NCBI GenBank assembly: GCA_036279295.1
Contig: DASUJK010000061.1
Span: 1 to 43,393, forward strand
Direction of reading: 5' to 3'
Source of the DNA: DATEPR01 sp036279295
Lineage (GTDB): Bacteria; Actinomycetota; Actinomycetes; Mycobacteriales; Pseudonocardiaceae
Length of the DNA stretch: 43,393 bases
The position numbers were made by a program, and so were the translations under genes. The notes beneath the pieces are model-generated. The model did no database searches. It worked only from the letters and a program-made list of their open reading frames with translations, and was not told the DNA's origin. Shown here piece by piece: positions 1 through 7,834 of the stretch (its first letter is position 1; each line of letters begins with the position of its first letter).

Positions 1-829
1 TGATCTGCTCCCCGACCGCGGGCCGGGCGGTGGCATCACGCTGGTGACCGCCGCCGACGAACACACCAGCGATGACAAGGCAGGCGGTGGCGGCGATCCC
101 GGCTCCGATGAGGGGCAGCTTGACCCGAAACCCGACGCTCGCCGGCAGCACGACCGGCACGGCACTCGCCATGGTCCTGACCAGCTTGTCCAGTTCGGGG
201 CGATGTTCGAGGCACCGGGGGCATCGCTCGATGTGCTTGGCGACGTCCCTCCGCAGGGCCGAGGACCGCGGCTGTTGCCGTGCGGTGGCAAGGAAGTCGC
301 AGTGCTCGTCGACACCGGGCTCGGTGAGATAGGCCAGGACGAGCAGGGCTTCCCGGAACCGCGATCGCCAGCGGGCGAGGAACTGGTTGAAGTTGCGCGG
401 TACGTGCAGTTCCTCGGCCATCGCGTCCCGGGACATCGCCCCGTTCGCCACCTGGAGGTACGGCCGTAGGGGCTCGATGTCCTGTGACGCCAGCAAACCC
501 GCCGCTTCGCCGAGGAACTGGTGCACGCCGACCCTCGGTATGACCTGGTCGGCGTGATCCGGGTCGGGCGGCAGCCTGTCGGCACAGGAGTCGAGCTCGG
601 TCTCCTGGAAACCGCGTGCCTTGGCCCTCAGGTGGTCGGCGACCTGGTATCTGGTCACGGTCGTCAGCCAGGCGGCCAGGTTGGCAGGCGGCAGCGGCAT
701 CTCACGAAGGCCGCTGACCGCCCGCAGGAGGGTGTCCTGGACCAGGTCCTCAACCTGGTCGGCAGGCACCTTCTTGCTCACCAGCCGCTGGACCAGCACC
801 CGATGTGCCGGGGTGAAGTCGTCGTCCAC
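1..829 (-). CDS. ECF-like sigma factor with fused zinc-finger/TM anti-sigma-like tail (partial)
   Basis: Transcription initiation factor of the sigma-70 ECF class, cut by the left edge after 276 codons. The GTG at 829 follows GAGG at 7-8 nt. Residues 15-70 look like a sigma region 2 (VPADQVEDLVQDTLLRAV, then AAWLTTVTRYQVADHLR). Residues 110-165 are a weak sigma-4-like helical region (MSRDAMAEELHVPRNFNQF). Residues 177-207 carry a cysteine/histidine cluster ending in HIERCPRC, which fits the HxxxCxxC motif of ZAS-type anti-sigma factors. Residues 239-258 form one membrane helix, followed by the truncated extracytoplasmic part. The sigma and anti-sigma-like parts therefore appear fused in one chain, as known for a few actinobacterial ECF groups with C-terminal extensions. 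The fusion suggests membrane-held sigma activity; the signal cannot be told. Confidence 0.72.
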   Translation of the reverse strand, partial: MDDDFTPAHRVLVQRLVSKKVPADQVEDLVQDTLLRAVSGLREMPLPPANLAAWLTTVTRYQVADHLRAKARGFQETELDSCADRLPPDPDHADQVIPRVGVHQFLGEAAGLLASQDIEPLRPYLQVANGAMSRDAMAEELHVPRNFNQFLARWRSRFREALLVLAYLTEPGVDEHCDFLATARQQPRSSALRRDVAKHIERCPRCLEHRPELDKLVRTMASAVPVVLPASVGFRVKLPLIGAGIAATACLVIAGVFVGGGHQRDATARPAVGEQI

Positions 830-942
830 GTGTGATCCTCTCGATGAAACCGGCGTTCACAGTGAACGTCGCACCGAGCAAGATCGAACTAACCGGAACT
901 GACCTCATGTCCACTCTTCGGGTGAACCTCGCAGAAGCCTCG

Positions 943-2166
943 TCAGCGGGTGAGCCACACCCGCCAGAGCGCGGCCGGATCGGACAGCGGATCACCGTGC
1001 ACCAGGCTGAAGTGGGCAGGCTGACCGACCACCAGCCGGCCGGCGTGCGGCACGCCGAGCAGTTCACCGCCACGCCAGGTCGCCGCCGCGAGCGCGGTCT
1101 TCGGCTCGATGCCGGCCTGGATCATCGCGTCGACCTCCCACACCAACTGGTTGGCACGCAACGATCCGCCACCGAAGTCCGAGCCGGCCGCGATGGCCAC
1201 ACCGGCCGCGTCGGCGGTGCGCACGCTGGTCATCGCGGTCTCCAACCGCTCGTCCAGCTTGCCGCGCATCTCCGACTCGGTGAACCGGGGCATGGTGGTC
1301 GTCGTGGCGAACGTGCGCCAGGAGTGCACGACGGCGAGCGTCGACACGAGCGTGACGTTGTTGGCCACCATGATCTTCGCGATGTCGGCGTCGATCTGGA
1401 AACCGTGCTCCAGGCTGTCCACACCGGCCTCGGCGCCGGCCCGGTTGCCGGGCAGCGTGGTGGCGTGGGCGGCGACCTTCGCGCCGCGCTCGTGTGCGAC
1501 CCGCACGGCTGCGGCGACCTCGGCGGCGCTGAACGGTGAGGTGTCCGGGTCGGGGCCGTCCAGGTACAGCTTGACCAGGTCGGCGCCGTCGTCCAACTGG
1601 TGGCGCACGGCGTCTGCGAGGTCGGCGGCGTGCTCGATCTCGACACCAAGGCCGGTCGGCAGGGCGCCGGGCCGCACCAGCCAGGTGCCGGCGGCGCGGA
1701 TGTAGGGGCGGTCCTGGCGACCCTGCCAGCGTTCGCGCAGCAGCAGGCTGGCCGCGCGCGGCTTTCCCGTCTCGGGAATCATCCTGTGGGGTGCACCGAC
1801 ATCCCGTGCCCAGCGGATGCCGGCACGCACCATGAGTTCACCGTTCTCCTCGCCGACCGCGAGCAGCGTGTCCAGCGAGTCGAACCCGCGGTTGACCCAG
1901 TCGGCGCCACCGGGCATCGAGATGTGGGCATGTGAGTCGACCATCCCGGGCACGATCGTGGCGCCGACGCCGTCCACGACGGTGGCACCGGGCAGTTCAC
2001 CGGGATCGGGCTGGTTGCCGTCCGTCCATAACCCCGCGAGGATGCCGTGATCGACGAGGAGCGACACGTTCTGCACGACGCTGTCCGATGTCCCGTCGGC
2101 CAGCGCCGCGTCGGTCACCAGTACCCGCTCACCCTGCAACCGCGACGCGGTTGAACCATCCACCAT
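943..2166 (-). CDS. metal-dependent amidohydrolase (imidazolonepropionase-like)
   Basis: Cytoplasmic hydrolase of the amidohydrolase superfamily, 407 aa, a normal length. The metal-site series is visible: HAH at 79-81 (DSHAHIS), a candidate carbamylated lysine K199 (ADLVKLYLDG), H234 (VAAHAT), H254 (SLEHG) and D330 (AGSDFGGG). The N- and C-terminal strands (residues 10-70 and 375-395, GRLVVGQPAHFSLVHGDP) form the usual beta-sandwich. Members cleave cyclic amides, dipeptides or related C-N bonds; the substrate cannot be read here. It is the last gene of an ArsR / SRPBCC / amidohydrolase operon, starting 10 bp after the SRPBCC stop. An AAGGGC sits directly before the ATG, so the in-frame GTG one codon later is an equally good start. 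Confidence 0.85.
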   Translation of the reverse strand: MVDGSTASRLQGERVLVTDAALADGTSDSVVQNVSLLVDHGILAGLWTDGNQPDPGELPGATVVDGVGATIVPGMVDSHAHISMPGGADWVNRGFDSLDTLLAVGEENGELMVRAGIRWARDVGAPHRMIPETGKPRAASLLLRERWQGRQDRPYIRAAGTWLVRPGALPTGLGVEIEHAADLADAVRHQLDDGADLVKLYLDGPDPDTSPFSAAEVAAAVRVAHERGAKVAAHATTLPGNRAGAEAGVDSLEHGFQIDADIAKIMVANNVTLVSTLAVVHSWRTFATTTTMPRFTESEMRGKLDERLETAMTSVRTADAAGVAIAAGSDFGGGSLRANQLVWEVDAMIQAGIEPKTALAAATWRGGELLGVPHAGRLVVGQPAHFSLVHGDPLSDPAALWRVWLTR

Positions 2167-2176
2167 GCCCTTGACG

Positions 2177-2605
2177 CTAGTCGGACACGACGTCGGTCGT
2201 GCTGCGCGGTACCGGTGACCAGGTCATGAGCACATCGGTGTGCAACGTCAGCGCGTTGGTCTGGCGGATGTGCACCCGTGTCCGGCCGTCGCCGAGATCG
2301 GTGAAGGTGGCCGTGACCGCCATGCCGCTGTGTGTCTCGGTCCACGCGAGCCGTTCGGGTTCGGCGACCTTGACATAGACGGCGCTGGTCGGGTGGCGGC
2401 TACCGTCGGTGTCGTCGACCATGACCGTCTCGAAGACGCCGCCGGGCCGGGCGTCGACCGTGATCGCGTCCTGTGGCGCACTGACGCCGGCCGGACCCCA
2501 GAAGTGCGTGAGGTGTGCGGGTTCGATCATGCAGCGAAACACCAGTTCCCGGGGTCCGTCGAAGATCCGGGTGAGGACCAGTTCGGGCCGGGGGTTCATC
2601 GTCAA
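2177..2605 (-). CDS. SRPBCC (AHSA1/START-like) domain protein with odd C-terminus
   Basis: Small ligand-binding or chaperone-like protein of the Bet v1/AHSA1 fold, 142 aa. Typical family signatures are present: a start such as LVLTRIFDGPRELVF, then HFWGPAGVSAPQDAITVDARPGG and LAWTETHSGMAVTATFTDLG. The usual C-terminal helix (a GW-x-x-SL-DKL type segment) is missing; after the last strand (TRVHIRQTN) the chain ends in an unrelated stretch. No other frame restores the helix, so this is either a diverged end or an old frameshift. The start overlaps the end of the arsR-type gene by 4 bp (ATGA), so the two are translationally coupled. ArsR/SRPBCC pairs are common in actinobacteria, where the regulator controls its partner. 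Confidence 0.8.
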   Translation of the reverse strand: MTMNPRPELVLTRIFDGPRELVFRCMIEPAHLTHFWGPAGVSAPQDAITVDARPGGVFETVMVDDTDGSRHPTSAVYVKVAEPERLAWTETHSGMAVTATFTDLGDGRTRVHIRQTNALTLHTDVLMTWSPVPRSTTDVVSD

Positions 2606-2958
2606 TCCTGCTCGGCGGGGCCGGACGCGTGCTGCACCTGCCGCAGGTGCTCGTCAAGCTGGTCGAACCGCTCGGTCCAGACGCGGCGGCTGGCTTCGAT
2701 CCAGCCGACCACCGCGTCCAGTGCGTCCTGCTCCAGGTGACACGGACGGAACTGCGCGTGCCGGGTGCGGGTGATCAACCCGCAGCGCTCCAAGACCTTC
2801 AGGTGCTTGGAAATCCCCGGCAGGCTGATGTCGAACGGAGCGGCGAGTTCACCGACCGTCGCGTCACCGGCAGCCAGACGCGCCACGATCGCCCTGCGAG
2901 TCGGGTCCGCAAGGGCGGCGAAGGTGGCATCCAGCCGCTCGTCGATTGCTGCCGTCAC
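2602..2958 (-). CDS. ArsR-family winged-helix transcriptional regulator
   Basis: DNA-binding repressor of the ArsR/SmtB family, 118 aa from the GTG at 2958. This start has a good Shine-Dalgarno (GAGGAAG, 8 nt away) and begins directly at the conserved helix; a longer reading from 3051 adds 31 residues without family resemblance. Conserved segments are TFAALADPTRRAIVARLAAG (residues about 12-31), the recognition helix in GELAAPFDISLPGISKHLKVLERCGLI, and the wing (RTRHAQFRPC). No metal-binding ELCVCDL-type motif is seen, which fits the subgroup paired with SRPBCC proteins rather than metal sensors. It is first in a three-gene operon and probably autoregulates it. Confidence 0.88.
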   Translation of the reverse strand: MTAAIDERLDATFAALADPTRRAIVARLAAGDATVGELAAPFDISLPGISKHLKVLERCGLITRTRHAQFRPCHLEQDALDAVVGWIEASRRVWTERFDQLDEHLRQVQHASGPAEQD

Positions 2959-3314
2959 GTCAGGCTTCCTCTCGGGTCGAGGAGTAGTCACCACGGGGTT
3001 CAGCAGCGTCCGGCCATACCTCTCAATCGGAACATTATGCGAGTCCGGCACGCAACAAAAATTGTGCCCGCCGCCCGTAGCGAACCGTTAGCACTCGGAG
3101 CCTCGTGTGACGTCCACGCGTAGGCACACATCGCCTGAACGGAACTTCCTACTCAAAACAGTCACCGGTGGCGCCGCTCGGAAACCCGCGCCCACGCGGA
3201 CCACAACCGCGAGCTCCGAATATTCACCAATACGCCCGATCAACTGTCGATCATCACAGATCAGGGAACCGGTACGCTCGTCTCCGACGAAGACTGAGAG
3301 GTGGCAGCAACCAG
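2959..3314. other. divergent intergenic region, lower GC
   Basis: A 356-bp stretch between the arsR-type gene (leftward) and the Nudix-like gene (rightward). It is clearly more A/T-rich than its surroundings and should hold both promoters. No RNA gene or convincing small ORF is seen. In-frame upstream codons of the Nudix gene begin at 3168 but read as Arg/Pro-rich non-family sequence. Confidence 0.5.
3034..3039 (-). promoter_or_regulatory. candidate -10 box of the arsR operon
   Basis: On the minus strand the hexamer CATAAT (5 of 6 to TATAAT) lies about 75 bp before the GTG at 2958, in an A/T-rich patch of otherwise GC-rich DNA. A -35 element is not clear. Confidence 0.35.
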
Positions 3315-4409
3315 ATGAATCTCGCGAAGCCACGGCAGCCCGCCTTGCGATTCTTCAGTCGCGAAGATCTGGAACCTCGTCAACCTGCCAGCATGACCGC
3401 CGGCGCGTCCACCTCAACATGGCTGACCGCGGATGAGAGCTGGCAACTGGAGAATTTCTGTGATGCCATCGCCACGGTGGGCCGATTCGAGTTTCGATCC
3501 AACCTCGACAAGATACCGGCACATCTGCGAATGTTCGTCTCAACGCTCGCCGCACTGGGCGCGGTGAGGATATCTCATGACGCGAACAGCGCCGTGGTGG
3601 AGAATTCGGGGCGACTGTCGAAACATGTACCACAGATACTGCGCCTCTACATATTCAACGGCTACTCCCTGATCAACAACTGGGACCGGTCCGGCGTCAT
3701 CGAGCAAGATCAACTCAACGCGATCGAGTTCGTGCACCAACTGGAGCTCAGGCGAATCCAACTCGACAAGCAGGCCGGCATCTTCCCACCGCCGCTGGCC
3801 GAGCGACCTGTCGCATTCGGAGTATTCCATGCCCGAGACGAGTCGGGGGAAAGCTGCTACCTGTTTGAGATCAACAAGGACTGGCACAAACTCAACTTCA
3901 TCGGCGGAAAACAGGAACCCGAGGACGACGGCCGGTTCGATGTGACACTGAAGCGGGAGATCTCCGAAGAACTCGGCATCTCACCGCAGCGCGTGGCGTT
4001 GTCCCAGCTCAACGATCAACCAATCATCGGTTACAGCCTGAGTGGCAACGCCGGCAGTTTGGCGCGGTATCCCTGTGTCCTGTTCGGGGTGTCCGTCACC
4101 GGAGAGTTCGGAATACGCCAGCAGGACAGGTGGATCACCGAACGAACGATTCGCGAGTACCAAGGGCTGCCGGACAGCCCGATGATGGTCAATCCCGCCT
4201 ATCTGACGTTCCTGCTCAGCGGTCGCCCGTCCCAGCTCGAACGAACCCCATTGACCACGGCCGAGACAGTCCGGGCTGTCGCCGCGGAGCACGGCGAGCA
4301 CGCACCTCAACGCGGCTCGGTCGTGACGTTCATCAAGGAGAACAAGGAATTGGTCGCGGCTGTGCTGACCCTGGTCGCCGCACTGATCACCATCCTGTCG
4401 GTCTTCTGA
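3315..4409 (+). CDS. tail-anchored Nudix-like hydrolase
   Basis: Predicted nucleotide-diphosphate hydrolase-like protein of 364 aa. Residues about 35-165 form an unrecognised mainly helical N-terminal region. Residues about 165-290 are a Nudix-like domain with the core REISEELGI (214-222) preceded by GGKQEPEDDG (197-206). Compared with the box G-x5-E-x7-REUxEExGU, the first Glu is Asp and the middle spacer is two residues longer; the catalytic REXXEE part is intact. The last about 19 residues (346-364) are a single hydrophobic helix after a Lys/Glu patch, so the protein should be tail-anchored in the membrane with the enzyme in the cytoplasm. The ATG at 3315 was chosen because sequence before it lacks family character; 3393 is an alternative. 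The gene is lower in GC than its neighbours, suggesting transfer. Its role is unknown. Confidence 0.7.
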   Translation: MNLAKPRQPALRFFSREDLEPRQPASMTAGASTSTWLTADESWQLENFCDAIATVGRFEFRSNLDKIPAHLRMFVSTLAALGAVRISHDANSAVVENSGRLSKHVPQILRLYIFNGYSLINNWDRSGVIEQDQLNAIEFVHQLELRRIQLDKQAGIFPPPLAERPVAFGVFHARDESGESCYLFEINKDWHKLNFIGGKQEPEDDGRFDVTLKREISEELGISPQRVALSQLNDQPIIGYSLSGNAGSLARYPCVLFGVSVTGEFGIRQQDRWITERTIREYQGLPDSPMMVNPAYLTFLLSGRPSQLERTPLTTAETVRAVAAEHGEHAPQRGSVVTFIKENKELVAAVLTLVAALITILSVF

Positions 4410-4460
4410 GCCGACCTGCCGACGGCGCCGCCGCTGATAGCACGGCGACGACCGGTGCGC

Positions 4461-5090
4461 TCAGTCCGGTAGGGCGTCGTCCAGGAGGTCGGTGTCGTTG
4501 CCGGCGTTGCGCATTTCGTCGCGGACCACGCGGTAGGCCAAGCCCTCGCTGTAGCCCTTGCGGGCCAGCATGCCGACCAGGCGACGGATCAGCGTCTGCT
4601 CGGGGGCGGTGCCGGCGACGCTGCGCATGCGTTTGCGGACCAGTTCTCGCGCCTTGGCTTCCTCGGCTTCGCTGTCCACCGCGGACACCGCGTCGGCAGC
4701 CAGCTCGTCGGCGACACCTTTACGGCGCAACTCGAATGACAGGGCACGACGGGACATGCCCTGATAGTTGTGTCTGGACCGCACCCACATCTCGGCGAAC
4801 GCGGCATCGTCCACCAGGCCGACCTCGTTCAGGCGGCTGAGCACCTGGTCGGCGACCGGCTCCTCGATGCCGCGCTCCAGCAGCTTGGCGCGCAGCTCGG
4901 TCCTGGTCCTCGGCCGGGTGGCGAGCAGGTTCAGGCAGATCTCGCGGGCCTTGCCGACCTGGTCGACCGGGGCGGTCTCCGGAGTGGCCGCGTCGTCGCG
5001 GGAGCGGGAACCGGAGCGAGTACGAGCACCGGAACGTCCCCTGCCACCACGACGGGCGCGGCCACCACCGCTGGATTCCTCTTCGTACAT
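4461..5090 (-). CDS. recX: RecX, regulator of RecA
   Basis: RecX binds RecA filaments and inhibits recombinase and co-protease activity. The protein has 209 aa from the ATG at 5090. The first about 45 residues are a low-complexity Arg/Gly/Ser tail. The three-helix repeats follow: KAREICLNLLATRPRTRTEL, then VADQVLSRLNEVGLVDDAAFAEMWVRSR, then the C-terminal repeats ending in GYSEGLAYRVVRDEM. It starts 7 bp after the recA stop on the same strand, the standard actinobacterial recA-recX operon. The Shine-Dalgarno must lie within the recA 3' end, so expression is probably coupled to recA and SOS-induced. Confidence 0.93.
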   Translation of the reverse strand: MYEEESSGGGRARRGGRGRSGARTRSGSRSRDDAATPETAPVDQVGKAREICLNLLATRPRTRTELRAKLLERGIEEPVADQVLSRLNEVGLVDDAAFAEMWVRSRHNYQGMSRRALSFELRRKGVADELAADAVSAVDSEAEEAKARELVRKRMRSVAGTAPEQTLIRRLVGMLARKGYSEGLAYRVVRDEMRNAGNDTDLLDDALPD

Positions 5091-5097
5091 ACCAGGA

Positions 5098-7227
5098 TCA
5101 GAAGTCCACCGGGCCCGGAGCCTCTTCGGCGTCCAGCTTGGCGCCGAAGCCGAGCTTCTCCTTGATCCGCTTCTCGATCTCGTTGGCCACGTCCGGGTTC
5201 TCCCGCATGAACCGGCGGGCGTTCTCCTTGCCCTGGCCCAACTGGTCGCCCTCGTACGTGTACCACGCACCCGACTTGCGCAAGATCGACTGCTCGACAC
5301 CCATGTCGATCAGGGAGCCTTCGCGGCTGATGCCGTGGCCGTAGAGAATGTCGAACTCGGCCTGCTTGAACGGCGGCGCCATCTTGTTCTTGACGACCTT
5401 GACCCGCGTCCGGTTGCCGACCGCGTCGCCGCCGTCCTTCATGGTCTCGATGCGGCGCACGTCCAGCCGGACCGACGCGTAGAACTTCAGCGCCTTGCCA
5501 CCCGTGGTGGTCTCGGGGCTGTTGTGTACCAGCACACCATCCACCAGGTAGTTGTGGTTTCCTTCTACCTCGATGTCAAACCGGTTCATTGACCTGGTCT
5601 GCGGCTTCACCTGGACATCGATAATTCGTGCGGGGACCGGTCGCATCTCTGGCTCTACGAACTGCGGCCGCACCGCATGCTGCCCCCGGAATCGCGGCAA
5701 CAGCTTGTACTCCATGGACGGATGGACATAGGGTGCGACGATTTCCTGGAATCGCTCGGTCGCTGCCGTAGTGAACTGGAGAACGGAAACCTGTCGTGCG
5801 CCGCGGATAGTCAGCTTCACGTCCAGGCCATGGGTGTCCCGCAGATACTCGACCATGCGGTCGCGGGTGCCAGGACTCATTGCTTCTAGGCAGATCTCGA
5901 TCCGCCCGCTACCGCCCTGGGTGCGCTGCTGGACACCCTTGGACCGCATTGTGAAACAACCGTCATCCATGTACCAGATTGCCAGGGCAAGCGGCGTCAA
6001 CGCCTTAAGATAGTCCCAGGAAAGGTGCTTCTTGCCGTCACCGAAATAGACGGCACGTCGCAGCTCACCCAGTTCGGCCAGCGGCATGAAATCAGCAAAC
6101 ACCGATTCCTTGACGTTGGTCGACCGACTGCAAGGAATGTTGCCCAGCAACGCTACCTTCCAGTCCAGGTAGGCGCTCTGCGCGACGCCGTGCCCCAGCC
6201 GGAACCGGGCGCCGGACCGATCACGCACGTTCGGTGAGAGGCTCCCATCGCCCATCAACGCGCCGAGCACAACCTGCCACTGCTGTTGGCCGAGCCGATG
6301 CTCCTCAGCCAACATCACCCGGTCGCCTGCGATCAATTCACCGGCCTGCCGCCAGCCACCAGGGGTACGGATCAGATGGTTCTCGGTGGCAGCGAACTGG
6401 GACCTGCCGTTGCCACCAGACTTGGCCACGGTGAACTGGAGAAACCGCTCCGCCTTACCGTTGTTGAACCAATTGACGATTTTGCGGGGAACGACTCGAT
6501 CGGTTTCCGCGTCGTAGGACAACACCTCAACCGGCAGCTTCTGATTGACAATCTTGCCGATCTTTTCCTGGGTGCCATCGGCGAGCGTCACTCGGGTGGA
6601 GTAATTGAAACAGCCGAACATGACGCCGATCTTCTCGCGCAGCTGGTTGATGAAGATCGCGGTGGTGTTGGAGTTGTTCAGCGCACCGGTGATCTTCCGC
6701 AGCGCCTGGCTCATCAGCCGGGCCTGCAGGCCGACGTGGTTGTCACCCATCTCGCCCTCGATCTCGGCCCGGGGCACCAGCGCGGCCACCGAGTCGATCA
6801 CCAGGATGTCCAGGGCACCGGAGCGGACCAGCATGTCCGCGATCTCCAGCGCCTGCTCACCGGTGTCCGGCTGGGACACCAGCAGCGCGTCGGTGTCCAC
6901 GCCGAGCGCCTTCGCGTAGTCCGGGTCCAACGCGTGCTCCGCGTCGATGAAGGCCGCGATACCGCCCGCCTTCTGCGCGTTGGCCACCGCGTGCAGGGCG
7001 ACCGTGGTCTTACCGGAGGACTCCGGGCCGTAGATCTCCACGACCCTGCCCCGCGGGTAGCCACCGATACCCAGCGCGACGTCCAGCGCGATCGAGCCGC
7101 TCGGGATGACCTCGATCGGTGCGCGGCCCTCCTCGCCGAGGCGCATCACCGAACCCTTGCCGAACTGCTTGTCGATCTGGGCGAGGGCCAGATCGAGTGC
7201 CTTATCCCGGTCGGGTGCTGCTGGCAT
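5098..7227 (-). CDS. recA: RecA recombinase precursor interrupted by an intein
   Basis: Strand-exchange ATPase and LexA co-protease. The precursor has 709 aa from the ATG at 7227 (GAGGTGG 8 nt upstream; a GTG four codons earlier is less likely). The N-extein is residues 1-205 with Walker A GPESSGKT and the DILVIDSVAALVPRAEIEGE region. The intein covers residues 206-569. The C-extein (140 aa) starts SPETTTGGKALKFYASVRLD and ends ...APGPVDF. Splicing would give a normal 345-aa RecA. The insertion is between Gly and Ser of GVMFG/SPETTT, the site I recall for the M. leprae RecA intein. The second mycobacterial site (KNK/..PPF, used in M. tuberculosis) is empty. A LexA box lies upstream and recX directly downstream. 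Confidence 0.96.
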   Translation of the reverse strand: MPAAPDRDKALDLALAQIDKQFGKGSVMRLGEEGRAPIEVIPSGSIALDVALGIGGYPRGRVVEIYGPESSGKTTVALHAVANAQKAGGIAAFIDAEHALDPDYAKALGVDTDALLVSQPDTGEQALEIADMLVRSGALDILVIDSVAALVPRAEIEGEMGDNHVGLQARLMSQALRKITGALNNSNTTAIFINQLREKIGVMFGCFNYSTRVTLADGTQEKIGKIVNQKLPVEVLSYDAETDRVVPRKIVNWFNNGKAERFLQFTVAKSGGNGRSQFAATENHLIRTPGGWRQAGELIAGDRVMLAEEHRLGQQQWQVVLGALMGDGSLSPNVRDRSGARFRLGHGVAQSAYLDWKVALLGNIPCSRSTNVKESVFADFMPLAELGELRRAVYFGDGKKHLSWDYLKALTPLALAIWYMDDGCFTMRSKGVQQRTQGGSGRIEICLEAMSPGTRDRMVEYLRDTHGLDVKLTIRGARQVSVLQFTTAATERFQEIVAPYVHPSMEYKLLPRFRGQHAVRPQFVEPEMRPVPARIIDVQVKPQTRSMNRFDIEVEGNHNYLVDGVLVHNSPETTTGGKALKFYASVRLDVRRIETMKDGGDAVGNRTRVKVVKNKMAPPFKQAEFDILYGHGISREGSLIDMGVEQSILRKSGAWYTYEGDQLGQGKENARRFMRENPDVANEIEKRIKEKLGFGAKLDAEEAPGPVDF
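5521..6612 (-). mobile_element. RecA intein with LAGLIDADG homing endonuclease
   Basis: In-frame protein-splicing element of 364 residues. It starts with Cys1 (CFNYSTRVTLADG), has the block B histidine region (AATENHLIRTPGGW), and ends with the splicing pair His-Asn (VDGVLVHN) followed by the nucleophile Ser+1 of the C-extein. Two dodecapeptide motifs of a LAGLIDADG/DOD endonuclease are visible: VVLGALMGDGSL and ALAIWYMDDGCF, both with the acidic residue retained, so the endonuclease may still be active. The M. leprae RecA intein, as I recall it, has nearly the same length (365) and a very similar first block. The host protein works only after splicing. Confidence 0.95.
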
Positions 7228-7349
7228 CTGGAAGTCCACCTCGTTGAGTCGTGCCGGTCGGTTTTCGTTGACGCCGACGCTACGGCGACGGCCCGACGAT
7301 TTCAGACCAACGCCACGAGTTGTGGATCGCTGGCCCCGTTGTGGACAAC

Positions 7350-7372
7350 ACTGTAGCCGAACAGGTGTTCGA
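7350..7372 (-). promoter_or_regulatory. LexA (SOS) box and -10 of recA
   Basis: CCGAACAGGTGTTCGA at 7357-7372 matches the actinobacterial/mycobacterial SOS box TCGAAC-N4-GTTCGA at all but one half-site base. On the minus strand it is followed directly by TACAGT (7350-7355), a plausible -10, so LexA would cover the -35/spacer region. The recA start is about 120 bp downstream. No clear LexA-independent second promoter was recognised. Confidence 0.8.
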
Positions 7373-7442
7373 GTCCGGCACCGACACGCCGATCGACGGT
7401 GGCTACTTGGTTTCCGCTGCCGAACCAGCTGTCAAGCCGATT

Positions 7443-7637
7443 TCAACGCCGCTCTTTCGGCACGTCGAACGCCTCGCACACGGCCAACCAGACCCGCTGC
7501 GGCGGCACGCCCGCCTTCAGCGCCTCGTCGACCGTGCGGCCGCCCAACTCGCCGAACACGTGGTCCCTGGCGATGCTGCCGGCGCGCATGTCGCCGAACT
7601 CGTCGCTCATCATGGTGCGGAAAACGGTGGTACGCAT
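7443..7637 (-). CDS. DUF3046 family small protein
   Basis: 64-aa cytoplasmic protein of DUF3046 (M. tuberculosis Rv2738c type), which characteristically sits just upstream of recA in actinobacteria. The family pattern is clear: a Met-Arg-Thr start, FGDMRAGSIARDHVFGELGG, RTVDEALKAGV, and an end in VWLAVCEAFDVPKERR. No function is established. It lies 5' of the recA SOS promoter on the same strand and is probably transcribed separately from recA. The ATG at 7637 gives the usual family length. Confidence 0.88.
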   Translation of the reverse strand: MRTTVFRTMMSDEFGDMRAGSIARDHVFGELGGRTVDEALKAGVPPQRVWLAVCEAFDVPKERR

Positions 7638-7679
7638 CGACACCAGGTTACGTCCCACGATCGCAGGTAGCCTCGGGGT

Positions 7680-7808
7680 GTGCTCGCTGCCGCAACGGAC
7701 CCGACCGGGCTGTCCTCGCCGCTGGGCAGGATCGCGGTCATCGCCGTCCTGCTGGCAGCCGCCGTCGTCGGCGTCCGGGCGCTCTGGCAGGGCAGACGGA
7801 AGAAATAG
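7680..7808 (+). CDS. 42-residue single-pass membrane peptide (hypothetical)
   Basis: A short ORF starting at GTG 7680 and ending TAG at 7808. It encodes a polar start (VLAAATDPTGLSSPLGR), one hydrophobic helix (IAVIAVLLAAAVVGVRALW, residues 18-36) and a basic tail (QGRRKK), the layout of a small N-out/C-in membrane protein. It lies between divergent DUF3046 and lhr, 26 bp before the lhr start. The Shine-Dalgarno is weak, so it may be leaderless. No family is recognised; it could still be a chance ORF. Confidence 0.45.
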   Translation: MLAAATDPTGLSSPLGRIAVIAVLLAAAVVGVRALWQGRRKK

Positions 7809-7834
7809 TCGGTACTCCAGGGCACCATGGACCA

